Assembly: GCA_002495625.1 (NCBI GenBank)
Contig: DAGC01000002.1
Coordinates: forward strand, 113,216 to 171,992
Direction: 5' to 3'
DNA: 58,777 bases
Source of the DNA: Methanobacterium sp. UBA375
GTDB taxonomy: Archaea; Methanobacteriota; Methanobacteria; Methanobacteriales; Methanobacteriaceae
In this document: positions 17,662 to 26,005 of the stretch, one piece after another
Numbering within the stretch: position 1 is the stretch's first letter
Layout: the number at the start of each line of letters is the position of its first letter
Notes under the pieces: model-generated
Databases searched by the model: none
Told to the model about the DNA's origin: nothing
The model's input: only the letters and a program-made list of their open reading frames with translations
Translations under genes and position numbers: made by a program

Positions 17662-19539
17662 ATGAACATCAAGGACATTTTAACCGCTCCAGAAGATGAG
17701 AAATTATTTTTACTGGGTAACGAAGCTGCAGTTCGAGGAGCACTGGAGTCCGGGGTATCCGTGGCATCCACCTATCCCGGCACACCCTCATCTGAAATAG
17801 GGGATATCCTCTCCAAGATAGCCAAGGATGCTGGTATCTACTTCGAGTTTTCCACCAACGAGAAGGTAGCTGTGGAGGTAACAGCGGCTGCCTCAGCTTC
17901 AGGACTAAGGACATTCACTTTCATGAAGCATGTAGGGGTAAACGTGGCATCCGACTCCCTGATGAGCGTGGTCTACTCCGGAGTAAACGGGGGAATGATC
18001 ATACTATCCGCGGATGACCCTTCGATTTTCTCATCCCAGAACGAACAGGACAACAGACACTACGCCCGCTTGGCCAATATCCCCATGCTAGAGCCTTCCA
18101 ACCCCCAGGAAGTCAAGGATTTAATGAAGTTCGGTTACCAGTTATCGGAGGAATACCAGATACCGGTTCTGATGCGTACCACCACTAGAATATCCCATAT
18201 GAGGGGGATAGTTGAGGTAGATTCCCGGGATAAGGAGGAAAGAAGGGGATTTTTCCATAAAGACCCGAAAAGGTTCGTCCCGGTTCCGGAGGTTGCCCTG
18301 GTGAACCACAGAAAACTGGTGGAAAAAATAGGTAAACTTCAGGAAAAAGTAGATAACTCTCCTTTAAACCAGGTATTCGGTGATAAAACTGAATTAGGAG
18401 TGATCACATCAGGAAGTGCCTTCAATTATGTTATGGATGTGGTGGAAGAAGGCGATCTCCCGGTAAAAGTTCTTAAGTTAACATTTACTTATCCCTTCCC
18501 AGAAGAAACAGTACTGAAATTCATCCAGAGTGTTGATAAGGTACTGGTGGTGGAAGAAGTTGACCCGGTGATGGAGAAGGATGCACTGGCTGTGCTGGGT
18601 AAAAATGGTATCATTAAGAAGGTTCATGGGAAATTGGACGGAACACTACCTTTGATCTATGAATTTAACCCAGAGATTGTACGTAATGGTGTAAATAAGG
18701 TTTTAGGGAATGGTTCAGGTGTTGAACTGGAAAAAGGTGAGGAAAAAGAAACCATTCCCCTTCCCAAAAGACCACCCACCTTATGCCCAGGATGTCCCCA
18801 CCGTGCCATCTACTATGCGGTTAAAAAGACTATAAAGGATTTAAATCTGAAAGACGTTATCTTCCCCACGGATATCGGGTGCTACACCCTGGGGATTGAG
18901 GCACCATACGAGGCTGGTGACTACCTCCTCTCCATGGGTTCTTCCATAGGAACAGGCTGTGGCTTTTCCAAGGCCACCAAACAGAAAGTGGTGAGCTTCA
19001 TAGGGGATTCCACATTCTTCCACGCGGGAATACCTCCCCTGATAAATGCCGTTCACAACAAGGACAACTTCACAGTGGTGATACTGGACAACCGGACCAC
19101 CGCCATGACTGGCGGCCAGCCACACCCTGGTCTGCCCCGGGATGGCATGGGAGATCCCGCCCCGGAGATATCCATCGAGGAAATTGTTAAAGCAGCGGGT
19201 GTGGGTTTCATAGAAACCATCAATCCATTGAATCTGAAAAAATCAGAAGAGGTTTTCAGACGGGCCCTCCAATATCCAGGCGTTTCAGTGGTGATATCTA
19301 AGTATCCCTGTATGCTGATTAAAACCAGGGGTAAGAAGAAGAAATTCATAGTGGAAATCAAGGAGAACTGTGATAACTGCATGGTTTGTCTGGAAAATCT
19401 AAGTTGTCCTGCTATTTACCTGGCAGAGGATGGTTCCATAAATATAGACGCCCAGCTCTGTAATAACTGCAGCATGTGCATACAGGCTTGTCCAGAGAAG
19501 GCTATTGGAGTTAAGAAAAATAATAAAAATATATATTAG
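17662..19539 (+). CDS. iorA: indolepyruvate:ferredoxin oxidoreductase, alpha subunit
   Basis: A 625-residue thiamine-diphosphate enzyme. The N-terminal pyrimidine-binding half has TYPGTPSSEIGDI; the C-terminal half has GCYTLGIEAPYEAG and the TPP motif GDSTFFHAG...NAVHN...LDN. Two 4Fe-4S clusters end the protein (CDNCMVC...CP and CNNCSMCIQACP). With IorB it interconverts aryl pyruvates and aryl acetyl-CoA using ferredoxin; in methanogens it can run in the biosynthetic direction to make aromatic amino acids from aryl acids. A good ribosome binding site (AGGAGAT) precedes the ATG. Confidence 0.95.
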   Translation: MNIKDILTAPEDEKLFLLGNEAAVRGALESGVSVASTYPGTPSSEIGDILSKIAKDAGIYFEFSTNEKVAVEVTAAASASGLRTFTFMKHVGVNVASDSLMSVVYSGVNGGMIILSADDPSIFSSQNEQDNRHYARLANIPMLEPSNPQEVKDLMKFGYQLSEEYQIPVLMRTTTRISHMRGIVEVDSRDKEERRGFFHKDPKRFVPVPEVALVNHRKLVEKIGKLQEKVDNSPLNQVFGDKTELGVITSGSAFNYVMDVVEEGDLPVKVLKLTFTYPFPEETVLKFIQSVDKVLVVEEVDPVMEKDALAVLGKNGIIKKVHGKLDGTLPLIYEFNPEIVRNGVNKVLGNGSGVELEKGEEKETIPLPKRPPTLCPGCPHRAIYYAVKKTIKDLNLKDVIFPTDIGCYTLGIEAPYEAGDYLLSMGSSIGTGCGFSKATKQKVVSFIGDSTFFHAGIPPLINAVHNKDNFTVVILDNRTTAMTGGQPHPGLPRDGMGDPAPEISIEEIVKAAGVGFIETINPLNLKKSEEVFRRALQYPGVSVVISKYPCMLIKTRGKKKKFIVEIKENCDNCMVCLENLSCPAIYLAEDGSINIDAQLCNNCSMCIQACPEKAIGVKKNNKNIY

Positions 19540-19560
19540 TAATTGCTATCATTCTTTATG

Positions 19561-19636
19561 AAAAATCGCTTAACATCAAAAATCGCTTAACATCATTAGG
19601 GGAGAAAATTTGCTAACATCATTAGGGGAGAAAATT
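19561..19636. repeat. two nested tandem repeats between iorA and iorB
   Basis: A 17-base unit (AAAAATCGCTTAACATC) is repeated perfectly at 19561-19577 and 19578-19594. It runs into a 26-base unit repeated at 19585-19610 and 19611-19636, which contains the iorB ribosome binding site AGGGGAG. The gene therefore has two copies of its own Shine-Dalgarno region. Confidence 0.9.
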
Positions 19637-19637
19637 C

Positions 19638-20231
19638 ATGAAAACATATAACATTTACATCTGCGGTGTAGGTGGACAGGGAATAATAAAGACCTCCATC
19701 GTAATGGGCGAAGCAGCCATGAAAATGGGAAAACCAGTGGTGATGAGTGAGATACACGGCATGGCCCAGAGAGGAGGGGTGGTATCCACCGAGTTAAAGA
19801 TAGGCCACTCCCGGAGCCCACTTATCGGAGATGGTGAGGCAGACCTTATCCTGGCCTTCGAACCACTGGAGGCGCTTCGATCCATAGATAAAATAGGCGA
19901 AGGGGGATGTGTGGTTACCAATACCACACCCATCATGCCCTTCAACATAAACGCCAGTAAAAACCCTTATCCCAGGATGGATTTTATTTTAAAGGAGCTT
20001 GAATCCAGATCAAACAAATTATACGCCCTTAACGCCCTGGATATTGCAAAAGAAGCGGGACACATATTATCCCTTAACATGGTGATGCTGGGAGGTGCAG
20101 CGGCAGTGCCAGACTTCCCGGTGGATAAAACATCAATACAGGAATCAATGAAGGAGAATTTACCAGCAAAATCATTGGAAATTAATTACAAAGCTTTCAA
20201 TAGAGGATTTGATATCGTAAATTCTAAATAG
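19638..20231 (+). CDS. iorB: indolepyruvate:ferredoxin oxidoreductase, beta subunit
   Basis: A 197-residue gamma-type 2-oxoacid oxidoreductase subunit. It starts with the nucleotide-binding ICGVGGQGIIKTSIVMGEAA motif and continues with GMAQRGGVVSTELKIG. It pairs with IorA, 98 bases upstream, in a heterodimer that oxidises or makes aryl pyruvates. The ATG lies one base past the second copy of a tandem repeat that holds the ribosome binding site. The end of the gene is echoed by a 21-base repeat. Confidence 0.9.
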   Translation: MKTYNIYICGVGGQGIIKTSIVMGEAAMKMGKPVVMSEIHGMAQRGGVVSTELKIGHSRSPLIGDGEADLILAFEPLEALRSIDKIGEGGCVVTNTTPIMPFNINASKNPYPRMDFILKELESRSNKLYALNALDIAKEAGHILSLNMVMLGGAAAVPDFPVDKTSIQESMKENLPAKSLEINYKAFNRGFDIVNSK

Positions 20232-20260
20232 AGAATTATAAATCTAAATAGAGATTTAAT
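20219..20260. repeat. 21-bp tandem repeat spanning the iorB stop codon
   Basis: Imperfect copies at 20219-20239 and 20240-20260 share AAAT(T)CTAAATAGAGA. The first holds the iorB stop TAG (20229-20231); the second repeats the same TAG in noncoding DNA. Confidence 0.65.
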
Positions 20261-20300
20261 AGAATTTTAGGAATTAATTCCTGGCGTGGAGAATGAGTAG

Positions 20301-20585
20301 ATGAAGAAACTGCTATGGTGGCTGATCGCAGGATCATCGGGGGGGCCTAATCGGGCCAAGATTATCATGAGATTAAAGGAAAGACCCTATAATGCCCATC
20401 AACTAGCTGAAGAACTGGATCTTAATTATAAAACAGTCCGGCATCATCTGAAGGTTCTACAGGAAAATAACGTGATAACATCCAGTGGAAAACAGAAGTA
20501 TGGGGAGTTATATTTCCTATCCGATAAGATGACCGATAATTATGATGTATTTCATGATATTTGGGAAACGTTAAAAAAACAGTAG
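20301..20585 (+). CDS. winged-helix transcription regulator (ArsR-like)
   Basis: A 94-residue single-domain DNA-binding protein. The pattern NRAKIIMRLKERPYNAHQLA followed by LDLNYKTVRHHLKVLQENN is the archaeal winged-helix fold, with the recognition helix at about residues 44-58. No metal-binding cysteines are present, so the signal is not a metal of the classical ArsR kind. It lies 28 bases before a small membrane protein and just ahead of an ABC exporter. It probably controls these genes. Ribosome binding site GTGGAGA. Confidence 0.8.
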   Translation: MKKLLWWLIAGSSGGPNRAKIIMRLKERPYNAHQLAEELDLNYKTVRHHLKVLQENNVITSSGKQKYGELYFLSDKMTDNYDVFHDIWETLKKQ

Positions 20586-20612
20586 ATTATTTAAGGGAGA
20601 GAGGTTAAAAAA

Positions 20613-20936
20613 ATGGCTGTGATAGAAAATGTAACGCTAGCTTACATTGCAATGTCGATAGGAGTAATTAACGTCTGTCTGATGATGGGGTTACTTAATT
20701 CTTACTTGAAAACCTATAAGGAAATAAAATCTGGTTTCACCATTGGTCTTATATATTTTACATCCCTTATACTCATCCAGAATATTTTCACCACCTTATA
20801 CCTGGCTATTCAAGTAATTGTACCCGCTCCAGAGTTGCTAATATCTGAAATTCACGAACCAATCAAACCATTACTGTTCATCAACATGATCCAGCTGGTG
20901 GCCCTGATTGTACTCTACAGAATTACCCGGAAGTAG
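20613..20936 (+). CDS. three-helix membrane protein paired with the winged-helix regulator
   Basis: A 107-residue membrane protein with three predicted helices (about residues 9-30, 42-68, 84-103) and almost no soluble part. The family is not named with confidence. It follows the regulator gene directly, with a good ribosome binding site (GGGAGAGAGG). The arrangement of a helix-turn-helix gene and a three-helix membrane gene recurs in archaeal genomes and suggests a membrane sensor or sequestering partner; this is inference. Confidence 0.6.
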   Translation: MAVIENVTLAYIAMSIGVINVCLMMGLLNSYLKTYKEIKSGFTIGLIYFTSLILIQNIFTTLYLAIQVIVPAPELLISEIHEPIKPLLFINMIQLVALIVLYRITRK

Positions 20937-20984
20937 CTTGGTAATTAGGTGGAAAGTTGGAAGAAATTGATGTGAGAAGTGGGC

Positions 20985-20998
20985 ATAAATATTTAAAT
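20985..20998 (+). promoter_or_regulatory. TATA box of the ABC exporter genes
   Basis: ATAAATATTTAAAT lies 24-37 bases before the ATG at 21022, and no ribosome binding site is visible in front of that ATG. This spacing predicts a leaderless transcript starting at or next to the start codon. Confidence 0.5.
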
Positions 20999-21021
20999 TA
21001 ATTTTTCATTTATATACAGTT

Positions 21022-22173
21022 ATGTCATTTTTCACCTTAATGATAAAAAACCCGTTCAGGAACAGAACCAGGGCAACACTGGCTATTATTGGAATTGCCA
21101 TAGGGATAGCAACCATCGTAGCGTTAGGCATGGTTACAGGCGGCCTTCAGAGTTCTACCCAGAGCACCCTCAAAGCAGGATCCGCTGAAATTACCGTGAC
21201 CAAAATTGGCTCTGGTAACTTTGGATCTAGTGGCGGGATCCTGGATGAAAGCCTGGTAACCGATCTGAAAAATACAAACGGAGTCAAGGATACAGCAGGT
21301 ATCTTGAGGGTTAATTCTAATGTTTCTACTCCTTCTGGAGGCTCGGGGTTCGGTTCCATGGGCGGATTTTTAGTTAACGGAATTGACAGCAGCAAATTAG
21401 CTCTGGTAGGTATCGATAGTGTTAACGGCACCATATTCACTAACGGAAGTTCAAATGAGATAATTATCGGTAAAACCGTTGCACAAAATCTTAACAAGAC
21501 TGTGGGCAGTACAATAGATATATATGGAACTGAATTTGAAGTTACCGGGATTTTTGAGTCAGGAAATTTCATATATGACACCGGGGCATTTACCTCACTA
21601 TCCACCCTCCAAAATCTGACCAATAACACAGGTAAAGTCAGCTATATACAAGTAAAGGTCAACGATAATGCAAACGCCTCTCAAGTGAGTAAAACAATCC
21701 AGGATGAACATCCTAACGATCTATCTGCAACCACGGCCGTAGATCTGGCCAACCGGATAAATCAGAGCCTGGGAATGATAGACACAGCTTCATGGGCCAT
21801 ATCGCTCCTGGCAATAGTTATCGGTGGGGTGGGAGTTATCAACACCATGATCATGTCCGTCTTTGAGAGAACACGAGAAATAGGTGTACTGAAAGCTGTG
21901 GGATGGAAAGACAGAAGGATACTGGGAATGATCCTGGGTGAATCCATCATACTTACTTTAGTAGCTGCGGTAGTGGGTATAATATTAGGTATAGTGGCGG
22001 TGGAGATAATATTCAAATTCTTTATAACTTCCCAGTCCTTTGAAGCAGTGCTTACCATGGACACATTATTAAAGGCCTTTGGCGTGGCTTTACTGGTGGG
22101 TATAGTAGGTGGATTGTATCCTGCTTATCGCGCATCAAGACTGGCACCAACCGAGGCGTTACGCTATGAATAA
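21022..22173 (+). CDS. ABC exporter permease, MacB/FtsX type
   Basis: A 383-residue permease with the MacB fold. A first membrane helix (about residues 17-41) is followed by a large extracellular domain rich in Ser, Gly and Asn (MacB_PCD, about 45-250) and three helices at the end (about 258-280, 305-335, 345-368) in the FtsX domain ending PAYRASRLAPTEALRYE. Such proteins move lipids, peptides or signals across the membrane, or transmit force, using an ATPase partner, here the next gene 18 bases away. The cargo is unknown. Confidence 0.85.
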   Translation: MSFFTLMIKNPFRNRTRATLAIIGIAIGIATIVALGMVTGGLQSSTQSTLKAGSAEITVTKIGSGNFGSSGGILDESLVTDLKNTNGVKDTAGILRVNSNVSTPSGGSGFGSMGGFLVNGIDSSKLALVGIDSVNGTIFTNGSSNEIIIGKTVAQNLNKTVGSTIDIYGTEFEVTGIFESGNFIYDTGAFTSLSTLQNLTNNTGKVSYIQVKVNDNANASQVSKTIQDEHPNDLSATTAVDLANRINQSLGMIDTASWAISLLAIVIGGVGVINTMIMSVFERTREIGVLKAVGWKDRRILGMILGESIILTLVAAVVGIILGIVAVEIIFKFFITSQSFEAVLTMDTLLKAFGVALLVGIVGGLYPAYRASRLAPTEALRYE

Positions 22174-22191
22174 AAACATAGGGGAAATTTT

Positions 22192-22866
22192 ATGACCAAA
22201 GAGAACGTCATTGAAATACATAATCTCCGGAAAACCTATGACAAAGGGAAAATCAAGGCCTTAAATGGCATAGACCTGGAGATTAAGAAGGGAGAGTTCA
22301 TATCCATAATGGGGCCCTCTGGTTCTGGTAAATCCACCCTCTTGAATATGATAGGAGCCCTGGACCGGGCGGAAGAAGGCACCATTAAAGTGGCAGGTAT
22401 AAACCTAATGAAGACCAGGGATTTAAGTGAATTCCGTTCCCAGGAGATCGGCTTCGTATTCCAGATGCACAACCTGGTACCCAACCTTAGTGTTCTGGAG
22501 AACGTGGAGATACCCATGTACGAAACCAGGGTGAAAAGTGAGGAAATGCGTAGAAGGGCATTGGAACTCCTGGAAGCGGTTGGACTTAAAGATAAGGCAG
22601 ATAAAAATCCCACTAAACTCTCTGGCGGTGAAAGACAGAGGGTGGCTATTGCCAGGGCACTGGTAAACCACCCCTCCATAATCCTGGCCGATGAACCAAC
22701 CGGAGCGTTGGATTCCAAAACCGGGGATGTTATACTGAATTTACTCAAAAGTCTACACAGTAAAGAACAGGTAACCCTGGTAATGGTCACCCATGAACCC
22801 TACGTGGCTGAAATGGCCGATCGAATATTACACGTACTCGACGGTAAGATTAACAATTCAAGTTAA
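22192..22866 (+). CDS. ABC transporter ATP-binding protein, LolD/MacB type
   Basis: A 224-residue nucleotide-binding protein. Walker A GPSGSGKST at about 41-49, Q-loop EIGFVFQMHNLVPNLS, signature LSGGERQRVAIARAL near 141, Walker B IILADEPTGALDSKTG and the VTHEP switch histidine are all present. It powers the permease encoded just upstream. Ribosome binding site AGGGGA. An inverted repeat follows the stop and may end the transcript. Confidence 0.9.
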   Translation: MTKENVIEIHNLRKTYDKGKIKALNGIDLEIKKGEFISIMGPSGSGKSTLLNMIGALDRAEEGTIKVAGINLMKTRDLSEFRSQEIGFVFQMHNLVPNLSVLENVEIPMYETRVKSEEMRRRALELLEAVGLKDKADKNPTKLSGGERQRVAIARALVNHPSIILADEPTGALDSKTGDVILNLLKSLHSKEQVTLVMVTHEPYVAEMADRILHVLDGKINNSS

Positions 22867-22884
22867 TCACTAGCGGATTAATTC

Positions 22885-22907
22885 GGAGGGTTGTTTATTT
22901 ACCTCCT
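22885..22907 (+). terminator. hairpin downstream of the ABC exporter genes
   Basis: GGAGGG at 22885-22890 can pair with CCTCC at 22902-22906 around an 11-base loop. An AT-rich stretch follows. Archaeal termination does not need a hairpin, so this is only a candidate. Confidence 0.3.
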
Positions 22908-22996
22908 CCATTTTAGATAAAAAACCCTATAATTAATTTTTATTTATAGAAAAAGTAAGTCTGTAATAAAAAAATTTATTAAAAAAAATTAGGACA

Positions 22997-23428
22997 TCAC
23001 CAGTTATATACCTCTTCTGGTGGAATTATCACGGCTCCACCCTCATTCAAGGCCCGGATACCTCCATCCACATCTTCAGGATGCAGTAAAACAATGGCCC
23101 TTTGTTCTTTTTCATCCACAAAGGCATACAGGTAGTCCAGATTAATATTTGCTTCATCCAGGAATTTCAATATGGCATTTAATCCGCCCGGCTTATCAGA
23201 CATCTCCACTGCAATAACATCCCCTACTTTAACCAGGAAATTGTTTTCCTCCAGTACCTGGGTTGCCTTTTCAGGTACTGGGACTATCAGTCTTAATATG
23301 CCGAAATCTGAAACATCTGCTATGGACATGGCCCGTATGTTAATATCGTTGTTCGCCAGGACATCCAGGGCTTTCCTCATCCTGCCCTTCTTATTTTCCA
23401 GAAATATAGAGAGTTGTTTTATTTTCAC
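22997..23428 (-). CDS. ACT-domain regulatory protein
   Basis: A 143-residue protein of two tandem ACT domains. Each half follows the beta-alpha-beta-beta-alpha-beta pattern: KQLSIFLENKKGRMRKALDV first, then EMSDKPGGLNAILKFLDEAN with the ligand-binding glycines. ACT proteins bind amino acids and usually control enzymes allosterically. It is encoded 83 bases downstream of phenylacetate-CoA ligase on the same strand, a common archaeal pair, and probably senses an aromatic amino acid. GTG start after AAAGGGGGAT. Confidence 0.8.
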   Translation of the reverse strand: MKIKQLSIFLENKKGRMRKALDVLANNDINIRAMSIADVSDFGILRLIVPVPEKATQVLEENNFLVKVGDVIAVEMSDKPGGLNAILKFLDEANINLDYLYAFVDEKEQRAIVLLHPEDVDGGIRALNEGGAVIIPPEEVYNW

Positions 23429-23511
23429 TTATAAATCCCCCTTTATGAGTCTCCTTTTTTTTAATCGTCCAATTCCATCTTTAATATCTTCTAATCATCC
23501 TCTTATAAAAC

Positions 23512-24813
23512 TCAATCAAATTTCCTCTTATCAATAACCCTTATGGCCTTTCCTTCGCTTCTAGGAAGTGTTTTGGGCTCAACCAGGGTTACATCAACCC
23601 TTATACCTATTTCATTGTGTATCTGGTTTTCAATTTTCCTCTTAATACCCACCAGTTCCTTTACCTCGTCTGAGAAGAGACTGGGTGATGCTTCCACCTG
23701 CACTTCCAGTTCATCAAGGTGCTGCGGTCTGGTTACGATGATTTGATAGTGTGGTTCCAGTCCATCAATCTTCAAAAGGGCCTTCTCGATCTGTGATGGG
23801 AAGACGGCCACTCCTTTAACTTTAAGCATGTCATCGGTTCTTCCAGTTATACGGTCCATTTTGATGAAGGTCCGGCCACAGGAACATTCCGTCCTTCTCA
23901 GTGCAGTGACATCCTTGGTCCGGAAGCGGATTATAGGCATGCCCTCCCTGGTGAGGTTGGTTAAAACCAGTTCACCCTTCCCACCTTCAGGAAGGGGGGT
24001 CAGTGTTTCTGAATCTATTATTTCCGGATAGAAATGGTCTTCCATGATGTGCAGGCCGTCCTGTGCTTCACATTCCAGGGCGATTCCCGGGCCCATTATC
24101 TCGGTTAATCCGTAGATGTTAAATGCCGGGACACCATACCTCTTTTCTATCTCTTTTCTCATTCCTTCGGTCCACATCTCTGCACCGAAGCCGATTGATT
24201 TGAGTTTAAGGTTATCCTGGTTGACACCTTCTTCTTGGGCCACTTCTGCCAGGTATAGTCCGTAGGAAGGGGTGAAAATAAGTACGTTGCTCCCGAAATC
24301 TTCCAATATCTCGATCTGTCTCTTAGTCTGGCCGGTGGAGATGGGAATAACCGTGGCCCCTATCTTCTGAGCACCGTAGTGTACTCCGAACCCGCCTGTA
24401 AAGAGTCCGTACCCATGGGTATTCTGTATTATATCATCTTCAGTGAGACCAAACATGGTCAGACCCCGGGCCATAACCTCAGACCAGATTTCAATATCTT
24501 TCCTGGTGTATCCGGAGACTGTTGGTTTACCAGTGGTTCCAGATGAAGTGTGAAGTTCCACGATCTTTTTAGGTGAAACAGCGAACATCCCAAAGGGATA
24601 GGCCGCCCGCAGGTCATCTTTGGTGGTTAAGGGGAGTTTTCGAATATCCTCCAGGGTTTTTATATCCTCTGGTTTGACACCTGCATCATCAAAACGCTTT
24701 CTATAAAAGGGCACATTTTCATAGGCCTTTTTTACCACTTCCTGCAACCTCTCTAACTGTAATTCTTCTCTTTTTAGAGGCAGCATACATTCTTCTTCTT
24801 CATTCCAAAACAT
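23512..24813 (-). CDS. paaK: phenylacetate-CoA ligase (AMP-forming)
   Basis: A 433-residue adenylate-forming enzyme of the PaaK family. The ATP-binding loop HTSSGTTGKPTVSGYTR is at about residues 89-105, GLTEIMGPGIALEC in the middle, and the C-terminal ligase domain with GRTDDMLKVKGVAVFPSQIE. It activates aryl acids to their CoA thioesters. Together with IorAB (other strand, 5 kb away) and the ACT protein it fits an aryl-acid salvage route to aromatic amino acids. Ribosome binding site GAGGGAGAT. Confidence 0.9.
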   Translation of the reverse strand: MFWNEEEECMLPLKREELQLERLQEVVKKAYENVPFYRKRFDDAGVKPEDIKTLEDIRKLPLTTKDDLRAAYPFGMFAVSPKKIVELHTSSGTTGKPTVSGYTRKDIEIWSEVMARGLTMFGLTEDDIIQNTHGYGLFTGGFGVHYGAQKIGATVIPISTGQTKRQIEILEDFGSNVLIFTPSYGLYLAEVAQEEGVNQDNLKLKSIGFGAEMWTEGMRKEIEKRYGVPAFNIYGLTEIMGPGIALECEAQDGLHIMEDHFYPEIIDSETLTPLPEGGKGELVLTNLTREGMPIIRFRTKDVTALRRTECSCGRTFIKMDRITGRTDDMLKVKGVAVFPSQIEKALLKIDGLEPHYQIIVTRPQHLDELEVQVEASPSLFSDEVKELVGIKRKIENQIHNEIGIRVDVTLVEPKTLPRSEGKAIRVIDKRKFD

Positions 24814-24855
24814 CTAATATCTCCCTCAAAGTCTTAATCAAAGTTTTTTTTAGTG

Positions 24856-25803
24856 TCAGTGTATGATATGGAAACTGTTGATCACCAGGTCCATCTCGTC
24901 TTTGTAATCCAGAGGTGACGAGTCAAATATGAACATCACGAAATAAATGGTGGTGTTTTTAGATACAGCCACTCCTCTGGCGTTAAATGTGGTGTTGTTC
25001 ACCTTATGAGCGAATTCAATGTTGTAACCCGTTGAATTGTCTATGGTTATGTTGCCTTCATAGGTGATAGCACCTGTCTGCATGATGTTCTCCCGCCACT
25101 GGGACATCCTATCCTGGAAGGTGAGGTTTCCCAGGTCTTCGTTCATCACCACGAAGCTGTTATTTTCATTCTTGGCAACAGTGACCACTACCGGTGCCTT
25201 GGTTCCATTGGTCACATTCCATCCTTCCGGATAATCGAATGATATCAAACCATTTTCAAAATGGTTCACAGGGGGAGATGTTATATTGGTGGTGTTGTTG
25301 GTTGCATTATGGGTGGTGTTGAAACTGTTTATAGCCAGCAACCCCACCACACAGATAAAAATGATAAGTAATACGCCTAATACAATTCTTTTATCTTTAA
25401 TGCCCGGGATTTTCTGCAGTTCATCGGAAAGTAATGATAATTCATCCCTATCATCGGATTTACCCAGTATAGAAGGGTGATCTTTTGGGGGTTTGCCTAA
25501 GCCTTTTCTCTTAGCTGGGCTTAAGCCGTTTCCCTTATCTTTGCCTAAGCTTTTCCCGGTAACTAAACTCTTTCCCTTACCTTTATCTAAGCCTTTTCCA
25601 TTACTTGGGCGGCCTAAACTTCTTGGCTTACCTTTATCTAAGCCTTTCCCGGTAACTAAAGCCCTTCCCTTACCAGTGATCTTATCCTTATTTCTATCCT
25701 TGATGGTGATGGCTTTGTCCTTTAAATCTTTTAAATCGTCCAGGTCTATTATTTTTGATTTACGGGAATCATTCTTCCCCAGTTTTCGTGGGCCGTTATT
25801 CAA
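24856..25803 (-). CDS. Lys/Gly-repeat single-pass surface glycoprotein
   Basis: A 315-residue protein with three parts. Residues about 43-106 are Lys/Gly-rich degenerate repeats (GKGLDKGK, VTGKSLGK) on a strongly basic N-terminal tail of about 138 residues. One membrane helix spans about 139-160. The outside part (161-315) holds about a dozen N-glycosylation sequons and a PsbP-like domain beginning ISFDYPEGWNVTNG. The tail would lie in the cytoplasm, where its charge could bind nucleic acid or the membrane; this is inference. The start is TTG after GGTG. The repeat pattern is visible in the DNA at 25500-25680. Confidence 0.6.
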   Translation of the reverse strand: MNNGPRKLGKNDSRKSKIIDLDDLKDLKDKAITIKDRNKDKITGKGRALVTGKGLDKGKPRSLGRPSNGKGLDKGKGKSLVTGKSLGKDKGNGLSPAKRKGLGKPPKDHPSILGKSDDRDELSLLSDELQKIPGIKDKRIVLGVLLIIFICVVGLLAINSFNTTHNATNNTTNITSPPVNHFENGLISFDYPEGWNVTNGTKAPVVVTVAKNENNSFVVMNEDLGNLTFQDRMSQWRENIMQTGAITYEGNITIDNSTGYNIEFAHKVNNTTFNARGVAVSKNTTIYFVMFIFDSSPLDYKDEMDLVINSFHIIH

Positions 25804-25945
25804 AGTTACACACCAGAGTTTCTAATTCTAAACTTAATATATCGATTGATCTAATATAACCTTTTTAAATATAAGTAGAGAAGAGTTGTTTACATAAGTG
25901 ATATCTTTTAAATAAATACTTTTTTAAATTAATTGTTAATATAAG

Positions 25946-25959
25946 CTATTTATATTTAA
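25946..25959 (+). promoter_or_regulatory. TATA box of the first symporter gene
   Basis: CTATTTATATTTAA lies about 50 bases before the ATG at 26006 in the 202-base gap between divergent genes. It is a good TATA match. Confidence 0.5.
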
Positions 25960-26005
25960 TAACCTTCAATATTATCATAAAATTAGCTGGAAAAGTAGTG
26001 ATTTT

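Noticed and set aside
25500..25680. CRISPR-like periodic pattern
   Set aside because: The spacing is irregular, there are no unique spacers, and the repeats encode an in-frame Lys/Gly tail.
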